DNA of 64,000 bases from Aradus depressus. Lineage: Eukaryota > Arthropoda > Insecta > Hemiptera > Aradidae. The notes under the pieces were generated by a model that saw only the letters and a list, made by a program, of their open reading frames with translations, did no database searches and had not been told where the DNA came from. Numbering within the stretch: position 1 is the stretch's first letter; each line of letters starts with the position of its first letter. A program made the position numbers and the translations under genes. Shown here piece after piece: positions 57,703 through 64,000 of the stretch. The DNA is taken from contig OY759225.1 of assembly GCA_963662175.1 (NCBI GenBank), positions 19,021,601-19,085,600 on the forward strand, written 5' to 3'.

Positions 57703-58283
57703 TAATCAATTATGATTAGGATTAGGATTTTTAGATGCTCAACAGCTAGGTCATAAGCATCTAAGTGTCAAACTGTTTCTTTAAGATGGAGACGTGATTA
57801 GTCATTTACATTTAATGTAGCATTATTCATTTAGTGTACAATTTGTAAAATGAAATATAAAAATAATTAAAAAGAAATATAAAAATAAGTAACATGAATA
57901 TAATAACTAATTAAAAGAAAACTCTAATAACTTATTAAATAACGCAATGCATCTATTGTTTTATTATTTTTTTTTTATTTATTTTTTTATTTTTTTCCCC
58001 CTTCTTTTTTCTTTTTTCTTCTTATTTTTATTTATCATTATTATTATTATTATTATTATTTTTTTTTTTTTTTTTTTTATTTATTTTTTTTTTCCCCCCT
58101 TTTTTTTATATTATTTATTTATTTATTTATTTTTTATTACTTATTTATTTTATTTATTTTTTTTTTTTTATTATTATTTTTTTATATATATATATTTTTT
58201 TTCTTCTATAGTTCGTGTCTATTAATTTCAAATCTTGAATTTTTTTTTTTTTTATTTTTTTTTTTTTTTTTTTTTTTTTTTCC
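57703..58283. repeat. Low-complexity T-rich tail and extra segment inside the LINE duplication
   Basis: About 57955-58283 is T-rich low complexity on the plus strand (A-rich on the element strand). 57703-57950 is ordinary AT-rich sequence of unknown origin, yet lies inside the 19-bp repeats. The plus-strand Phe/Tyr/Leu open frame here is meaningless. Confidence 0.7.
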
Positions 58284-58284
58284 T

Positions 58285-61200
58285 CTATAGTTCGTCTATT
58301 AATTTCAAATCTTTAAAGAAATCCATTGTTCTCTGAAGTACCTCTGGACGGTTGCCTAGTGCTCTTGGAAGTGATCTGGTGATGCCTCTCCTGGCCAGCT
58401 CCTCCTGGTAGAGCGGACATTCCTCTAGGATGTGTCGGATCGACATCTCCTCCTCACACAGTTCGCATTTCCTCGCTTCATCTCTGCTCATCAGGTGACT
58501 GTGAGTCAAACGACTGTGACCTATTCTTAGCCTCATCAGGGCAACCTCTTCCCTTCGGTTATCTCTTATAGATGTCTTCCAAGGTTCCACTCCTTCTTTT
58601 ATGTATTTCAATTTGTTGCTACAGTCTATTTCCTTCCACATGTCGATCCAACCCTGGTTAACTCTGCTATGAAGCAGCTGTTTCAGATCTGATTTTGTAA
58701 AAATTCTCTTACAATCGGTAGCGGAGGTAGAAGCTTCTTTTGCGGCGGTGTCTGCTCTTTCGTTACCTTCTATCCCAATATGTGATGGGACCCACATAAG
58801 AGTAACCGTTTTGCCTTGTGATATGATATTGTCTGCGTATCTATGTATTTTACTAACCACAGGATTATCGGTAAACAATATTTGTGTGGCTTGTAGTGCA
58901 GCTATTGAGTCGGAGCAGACGGTGAAGGATTGTCCTTTCATGGTAATTATGTGGTAAAGTGCTGCAGAGAGGGCGCACAGCTCCGCAGTGTAGCTGCTGC
59001 TCCAAGGTGTTAGTCTGCATTTTATTGTGGAGTCCATAGCAACTACAGCAAAGCCAGCGCTCTCAGAGCTCTTGGAGCCATCAGTGTACAAAAAATGATT
59101 TTTGTAGCGTATGCTTTTAATTTTATTAAATTCTGCTCTAAATGTGCAATCGCTAGTTGTAGACTTCTTCAGTCGATGCAGATCCAGATGGAGTATGGGT
59201 TTCTTATGTGTCCATGGTGGTTCTTCCGGAGGGTCACTTCGTGGTTGCTCGTCCATGAGGTCTATTATGAATTGCCTTGCCCTTATTGCCAGGGGAGCTG
59301 ACGTATTCGGTATCCCTTCATATAAACGGCGGTATTTGGGTTTGAAGATATAGTTGTAGGCAGGGTTATTTTCATTTAATGACAGAGCAGCAATATAGCT
59401 GGAGGCTAACCAATGTCGGCGGAACAGAAGAGGGGGAATTCCAGTTTCGGCACAAAGGCTGACAACGGGACTTGACCTGAAGGCTCCGGTAGCAAGTCGA
59501 AGGCCAGCGTGGTGCACAGGATCTAATCTGCTCAGGTAGCTCTTTGGAGCCGAAGCGTAAATAAAACTTCCATAGTCTAATTTCGATCTCACAACACTCT
59601 GATATACTCTTAGAAGAGATGTCCTGTCGGCTCCCCATTGCGTATTGGCCAAAATTTTCAATAAGTTAAGTCTTCTGGAGCTTTCTTTCTTCAAGTATTT
59701 GATATGGCTGGACCAGTTTAGCTTCTTGTCTACGATCAGACCAAGAAATTTTGCTTCATCTTTGAAGACGAGGGGTTCTCCGTCTAGTACGAGTGCAGGG
59801 TCGGGGCTAGGCCGCCTTTTGCGAGAGAAGTGCACACAACAAGTTTTCTCCTTTGAAAACTTTAATCCTGTTTTACTTGACCATTCTCTGAGGTTGTTGA
59901 GGAGTATCTGTAAGTCATCTTGGGCCTTATGGGTGTCACGATACCTGCACAGAACGGCGAGATCATCTACAAAAAGAAAAGCCTTCATCTTTTTAGGGAT
60001 AGCAGACGCAACATTGTCCATCGCAATTGCGAAGATTGCGCAACTAAGAACGCTTCCCTGTGGGATACCGTTGTTCACCTGCCTTCTTGCTGATAAACTG
60101 CTTCCTATTCTTACTCTAACCCACCTATTTGTTAGAAAATTGCTTATGAATATGGGTAAGTTTCCACGTAGTCCCCAATCGTACATTTGATGTAGTATTG
60201 CGGTGCCTCTAACAGTGTCATAGGCCTTTTCTATGTCGAAAAAGATCCCTATACTCTCTTCTTTATTGATGAAGGTGTTCAGCAGTTCAGCCTCTAAGGC
60301 TACCAAATGATCAAGCGTCGATCTACCTTTTCGGGAACCGCATTGAATGTTCTTTAAGTGGCCGCTAGTTTCGAGTGTCCAGAGTAGTCGTCGATTGACC
60401 ATCTTTTCGAACAGTTTGCAAAGACAACTCGTTAATGAGACCGGCCTATAACTGGCCAGTAGTAGTTTGTCTTTTCCTGGTTTTAGTAATGGGAGAATGA
60501 TAGATTCCCTCCAAGCATCAGGGAAGGACCCTTCTGTCCATATTTTGTTGAAGAAGGCCAAAAGTGCTCTTCTGTTTGCCGGGTTCAAATTTTTGAGCAT
60601 GGCATTATGAATTTCATCTGGGCCGCTTGCTGTATTTTTGACTTCTCTAATGGCTGAGTCCAACTCCCACTCTGTGACTTCCATGTTGTATGTCTGGTTG
60701 TTGTTTCCATCTTTGAATCTGGTGCGATAGATTGTGTCCAGTCCTGTCTCTGCGCTAGGGTTCTGGGATGCGTAGTATTCAACGAAGAGGTTACTAACCT
60801 CTGATTGTTCATATATTATGTTGTTGTTCACCTTGATTGCAGGCTGGACGTGGTGGTTATTTCCAGAAATACTTCTTATTTTCCGCCATACCGCCTTTGA
60901 AGGAGTGTTATGATTGATTGTAGAAACATAGTTTTGCCATGTTTGTTTACGTTTTCCTTTGAACATCCTCCGACAGGAAGCTCGCATTTTTTTATAGTGG
61001 ATAAGATTTTGTGTGTTTGGATTGTTTCTAAATATCCTGAGTGCTTGCCTTCTTTCTTTCCTGGCCTGCCGACATTCACTGTCGAACCAAGGTGTAGAGT
61101 TTTTACTATAATATGACTTGGTTTTTGGAATGGTCTCCTCAGCAGGTTTGACGATGCAGTTGGTAATGTATTCGTTCGTTTCATTGACATTGTCAGTGAA

Positions 61201-61941
61201 CATCTTTTCGTCGATGTGTACCAAGGTCTTGAACATCTCCCAGTTTGCTCTGTCAATGATCCAGCTGGGGTTCCTCTCAAACCGATTTTCTGTTCCCCGG
61301 AGTACTATTCTAATTGGATAGTGGTCGCTGTTGTGTAGCTCGTCCAGCACGTACCAGTCAAGCTGGAGGGAAAGGTTGGGCGAGGAAAAAGCCAGATCAA
61401 GTACTGAGATGGTGCCATAAGCTGGGCTGACATATGTGCCTGCTCCTGTGTTTAGTAGAATCAAGTCTGAGCCATCAGATATCCGTTTGATGGTATTCCC
61501 ACGGCTGTCTGACCTGGAGGAGCCCCACATCCCATGTGAGGCATTCATATCACCCAGGATGATATAAGGTTGAGGTAGCTCTCCGATAAGGTGAGTCATC
61601 TCTGCTTCGTCTATGTTTTCTGTTGGCGGAAGATAAACGTTGCAAATAGTCAGTGGAAATTTTCCATAGAATTTGATGACAACAGATTGTAGAGATGTGT
61701 TGATGTTCACTTCTTCAGCTTGATAGTCTTTGGAAACACCAGTCAACACTCCACCGCAGGCTCGGTTCACATTTATTCTATCTTTTCTAAATATATTGTA
61801 GTTCTTGATGTTTATTCTGTCACTGATTTTTAACTTAGTTTCCTGGAGGCAGAATATGCATGGCTTATAGTCTTCCAGAAGTATTTTGAGTTCTTCAAAT
61901 TGACATTTTAATCCGTTTAAATTCCATTGTAGTATGGTCAT
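58285..61941 (-). CDS. LINE ORF2: endonuclease, reverse transcriptase, RNase H (1218 aa)
   Basis: Intact frame with all expected motifs. Residues about 1-230 are the APE-like endonuclease: NLNGL, LQETKL, ILGDMNASHGMWG and SDHYPI (catalytic Glu, Asp, His). About 450-720 is the reverse transcriptase: LASYRPVSLTS, FFDIEKAYDTV (first Asp), NGIPQGSVLS and FVDDLAVL (catalytic DD). About 960-1090 is RNase H: YTDGSKSSESAGFA, AELCALSAAL, CSDSIAALQA and WVPSHIGIEGNERAD. A terminal CCHC knuckle reads CELCEEEMSIRHILEEC. It nicks target DNA and copies the element's RNA by target-primed reverse transcription. Its ATG overlaps the stop of the middle ORF (ATGA). No disabling mutation is visible. Confidence 0.95.
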   Translation of the reverse strand: MTILQWNLNGLKCQFEELKILLEDYKPCIFCLQETKLKISDRINIKNYNIFRKDRINVNRACGGVLTGVSKDYQAEEVNINTSLQSVVIKFYGKFPLTICNVYLPPTENIDEAEMTHLIGELPQPYIILGDMNASHGMWGSSRSDSRGNTIKRISDGSDLILLNTGAGTYVSPAYGTISVLDLAFSSPNLSLQLDWYVLDELHNSDHYPIRIVLRGTENRFERNPSWIIDRANWEMFKTLVHIDEKMFTDNVNETNEYITNCIVKPAEETIPKTKSYYSKNSTPWFDSECRQARKERRQALRIFRNNPNTQNLIHYKKMRASCRRMFKGKRKQTWQNYVSTINHNTPSKAVWRKIRSISGNNHHVQPAIKVNNNIIYEQSEVSNLFVEYYASQNPSAETGLDTIYRTRFKDGNNNQTYNMEVTEWELDSAIREVKNTASGPDEIHNAMLKNLNPANRRALLAFFNKIWTEGSFPDAWRESIILPLLKPGKDKLLLASYRPVSLTSCLCKLFEKMVNRRLLWTLETSGHLKNIQCGSRKGRSTLDHLVALEAELLNTFINKEESIGIFFDIEKAYDTVRGTAILHQMYDWGLRGNLPIFISNFLTNRWVRVRIGSSLSARRQVNNGIPQGSVLSCAIFAIAMDNVASAIPKKMKAFLFVDDLAVLCRYRDTHKAQDDLQILLNNLREWSSKTGLKFSKEKTCCVHFSRKRRPSPDPALVLDGEPLVFKDEAKFLGLIVDKKLNWSSHIKYLKKESSRRLNLLKILANTQWGADRTSLLRVYQSVVRSKLDYGSFIYASAPKSYLSRLDPVHHAGLRLATGAFRSSPVVSLCAETGIPPLLFRRHWLASSYIAALSLNENNPAYNYIFKPKYRRLYEGIPNTSAPLAIRARQFIIDLMDEQPRSDPPEEPPWTHKKPILHLDLHRLKKSTTSDCTFRAEFNKIKSIRYKNHFLYTDGSKSSESAGFAVVAMDSTIKCRLTPWSSSYTAELCALSAALYHIITMKGQSFTVCSDSIAALQATQILFTDNPVVSKIHRYADNIISQGKTVTLMWVPSHIGIEGNERADTAAKEASTSATDCKRIFTKSDLKQLLHSRVNQGWIDMWKEIDCSNKLKYIKEGVEPWKTSIRDNRREEVALMRLRIGHSRLTHSHLMSRDEARKCELCEEEMSIRHILEECPLYQEELARRGITRSLPRALGNRPEVLQRTMDFFKDLKLIDEL

Positions 61942-62489
61942 TTGAAATCATTAAATGTAAACTCGCTTATCTGTATATTAGCGCATACTATGTGGATACT
62001 TTTAAGAAGAGGCTGTAAAATTAGTTGGGTTTGGCCTGTAATTTTTGTAGTGATTTCGACTTTTATTAGGCTGAAATAAGTGGAGTTATATGGAGCTCTA
62101 CAGTGCTTAGTTATACAATTTGGCACATGTGGCAGTATGTCTATTTGGAGTAGGACCATAGAGGTTTGTATGGTACATGTACAGGTGTATTCCTTCTGAC
62201 ACTCCCATGTGTATGTATAATCTGCTAGATGTCCAGTCTCATATATGTTGTACATGTCATTGGTTAAAATATACAAATAATTGGAGATGAGATAAAATGT
62301 ACATATTGGTTTGAAATTTTTAAACGTTAGTATAGAGATGGAATGCCTTGTGTTATATGTTAGTAAAATTTGCATATTATCACTAGGTACAGTAAATGAA
62401 GAAATACCGCAGTATTTAAGAGAAAAGTTAAAAAGGCTTTTATATAAGCGTAAAGTGTAAACTACAGACTGAAAGCTGATAAAAATCAT
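61938..62489 (-). CDS. Middle ORF of the LINE, 183 codons, unknown function
   Basis: Open from ATG 62489 to TGA 61940-61938. The TGA overlaps the ORF2 ATG (61941) by four bases, ATGA. Its ATG is 13 bp after the in-frame end of the restored ORF1 reading (TAA 62505-62503). Hydrophobic N-terminal region (MIFISFQSVVYTL), eight cysteines including ECQKEYTCTCT and NCITKHC, and an NST site. No domain recognised. Known I-type elements have ORF1 and ORF2 only, so this is either a novel third protein or a chance open spacer. Confidence 0.5.
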   Translation of the reverse strand: MIFISFQSVVYTLRLYKSLFNFSLKYCGISSFTVPSDNMQILLTYNTRHSISILTFKNFKPICTFYLISNYLYILTNDMYNIYETGHLADYTYTWECQKEYTCTCTIQTSMVLLQIDILPHVPNCITKHCRAPYNSTYFSLIKVEITTKITGQTQLILQPLLKSIHIVCANIQISEFTFNDFK

Positions 62490-62502
62490 ATCTTTATGAT
62501 TT

Positions 62503-63781
62503 TTATTTATCAGTCTCCATCTTTTGGGGTACGTTCTTTTTTGATGATTTAGTTACTATTGTGTATTGTTTGTCTTTTTCGTTTTTTCTTATAACAATCT
62601 TGGGGGTGTCAGTGGCAGGAATTTCTTCACTGCCACTTGGGATGGGGGAAGGAGGGGATGTAGCGGTAACAGTAGCAGGTACTGCTGGAGACTGTGATGG
62701 AGGGGTGGTGGGAGTAGCAGTAAAAGGTACTGCTGGAGACTGTGATGGAGGGGTGGTGGGAGTAGCAGTAACAGGTACTGCAGGAGTAGGAGGGGGAGAG
62801 ATAGGTGCGGGTGGTAGAGTGGGGGGTCCCCGTCGCTTTATCTCTTATCTCTTGTTTTGGGTACATTGTTTCAAGTTCAGATGGGTCTACTTGAATACTA
62901 ATTTCTTTCGTATTAACACTAACTTTAGTTTCTTTTATTATATTTGCAAAGGATTTCTGAAAGGTGGTACTACTTTGCCGGTCTAACAATTTTTTTCTAG
63001 CCGAACCGTAAGGAATTTTTTCACTATCCTGTATCTTTTTTATTTCTTTTTCGTTAATGAACGTTGGGCATTGTTTATAAAAAGCATTATGAGTTCCCTT
63101 ACAGTTTACACACTTAACTGGCTTATTGCATTCGACTTCCTCGTGTTTCTTCTCTCCACATTTGGCACAAAGTGCATCTTTTTTACATGAGAAGGATGGG
63201 TGCCCAAAAGACAAGCAAGTGTAACATCTCAAGGGATTGGAAAAAAATTGTCGAACTGAAACATTATAATAACCTACTCGTAGATGAGATGGGATTGTTG
63301 GGGTACAAAAGGTAACAATGTAATTATCTGTTTTTGTCTCCGTATTGTCTCGTTTCACTATAATCCTCTTTATGTCAATAACATTTTCACTTTTTAATTC
63401 GAATAAAATTTCCTCGGGTTCTAGAAAATCAAAATCTCGGCATCGTATTACCCCTTTACTATGATTAAGTTTTTTGTGGGGTTCAACTTTAACTTTTATT
63501 TTGTTGAATAATTCTTCAACTTGCAGTAACTTTTTTGATTGGTTACTATTTAGGGTTTCAACCAAAATCGTACCGTCTCTAAGTTTTTTTATATTTTTCA
63601 CATCCCCCGCGACTCCTACTATTGATTTATTCACAAGAAATGGTGATATATTACTCAAACTCCCTTCGCCTATACGGGAAATTATCAAAAATTTCGGTAA
63701 AAGCTGGATGTTCGAGGTTAGTGGCTCTAAAGGGGACTTGATTCTTCCACGCTTGTGCCGTTTATCCGGCGGTATGCTCAT
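62503..63781 (-). CDS. LINE ORF1: gag-like RNA-binding protein, frameshifted near the end
   Basis: The frame from ATG 63781 is open to 62627 (384 aa). Residues about 95-200 form the pre-zinc-finger region (NHSKGVIRCRDFDF, VGYYNVSVRQFF). Three knuckles follow: CYTCLSFGHPSFSC, CAKCGEKKHEEVEC and CVNCKGTHNAFYKQC. After a plus-strand G-run at 62821-62826 the open frame turns into Ser/Tyr/Cys repeats. Another minus frame instead gives a Pro-rich stretch (TPTTPPSQSPAVP) and a basic tail (TPKIVIRKNEKDKQYTIV), stopping at 62505-62503. One extra base in the run explains both. The protein packages the element RNA. Confidence 0.8.
62650..62795. repeat. 48-bp tandem repeat in ORF1 C-terminus
   Basis: 'ggtactgctggagactgtga' and 'tggaggggtggtgggagtag' occur twice, with a partial third copy. 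48 bp keeps the frame and encodes the Pro/Thr/Ser repeat in the restored frame. Confidence 0.85.
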
Positions 63782-64000
63782 TTTGTTTTTGTTTTTTCCA
63801 CTTAATTAGTATAAAATATATTAGATTGTACTCACCAAACCGAAGGTCACTAAGAATAAGAAATTATAGGTATATAAATGTGAAAATAAAATAAATAAAG
63901 TGTGGATAGAAATAAAATAATTATTAAATTGTAGAAATCTAAAAAAAAGAATACGTTAATCCTCACGAGATCTGCACTCAACTGAAGTGTACTATAATGA

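Larger units (their letters stand above)
57684..64000 (-). mobile_element. I-clade LINE, near full length, bounded by a 19-bp direct repeat
   Basis: The element spans about 57703-63981 between two copies of 'ctgaagtgtactataatga' (57684-57702, 63982-64000; the right copy may continue past the window). On the minus strand: 5' UTR of about 200 bp, ORF1, a middle ORF, and ORF2 with its stop almost at the A-rich 3' end. The last roughly 36 bp of ORF2 are repeated once after the A-run (58206-58243). The start at the duplication, 'cttcag|ttgagtgcag', gives a TCAGT initiator-like sequence, as in internal LINE promoters (inference). The RNase H domain in ORF2 places it in the I group. Confidence 0.85.

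Noticed and set aside
57947..58225. Phe/Leu/Tyr-rich membrane protein
   Set aside because: Translation of the T-rich tail of the LINE on the wrong strand.
62561..62986. Plus-strand Gly/Val-rich protein
   Set aside because: Antisense of the Pro/Thr repeat in LINE ORF1.

Overview
The window is AT-rich nuclear DNA of an insect. The evidence is the transposon repertoire (I-, Jockey-, R1- and RTE-like LINEs, hAT, pogo/Tigger, PIF/Harbinger), spliced genes with GT-AG introns, and an insect-type neutral lipase. The order cannot be fixed from the sequence; a hemipteran is only a guess. I see no prokaryotic gene organisation, no CRISPR array, no rRNA and no free-standing functional tRNA gene.

Layout. 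1-45 kb is almost entirely transposon debris. The main pieces are: a hAT element nested inside another hAT (1.8-3.4 kb); Jockey-like LINE fragments (6.2-7.0, 30.1-32.2, 34.6-35.4, 36.1, 44.3 kb), one of them interrupted by an R1-clade LINE (30.85-31.92 kb); a PIF/Harbinger derivative with a spliced MADF gene (8.2-9.05 kb); four pogo/Tigger relics plus an isolated Tigger-like end; an RTE-like LINE fragment inserted in a SINE (24.66-25.51 kb); other LINE 3' ends; and many MITEs and fold-back palindromes. A tRNA-derived SINE (SINE-A below) occurs at least 22 times. A second tRNA-like SINE (SINE-B) occurs three times. 'Repeat Q' is my label for an unclassified AT-rich dispersed repeat and 'MITE-P' for a palindromic MITE of about 220 bp.

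45.4-57.2 kb (minus strand) carries the one clear host gene: a secreted lipase of the pancreatic-lipase superfamily. Its exons join in phase and the Ser-Asp-His triad is intact; the last exon was not found. Exon 3 exists as two alternative-looking copies of exactly 155 nt with identical splice phases. Two introns hold minisatellites built from splice-site-like sequence: a 38-bp array repeating the exon-4 donor, and a 39-bp array repeating an acceptor-like site that stays open and in frame into exon 6.

57.7-64.0 kb is a nearly complete I-clade LINE on the minus strand, bounded by a 19-bp direct repeat whose second copy ends the window. It has a gag-like ORF1 with zinc knuckles (one probable frameshift), an unexpected 183-codon middle ORF, and an intact 1218-aa endonuclease/RT/RNase H ORF2. 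It sits about 470 bp upstream of the lipase start codon in the same orientation.

The most interesting signals are the lipase exon duplication with its splice-site minisatellites and the three-ORF layout of the LINE.
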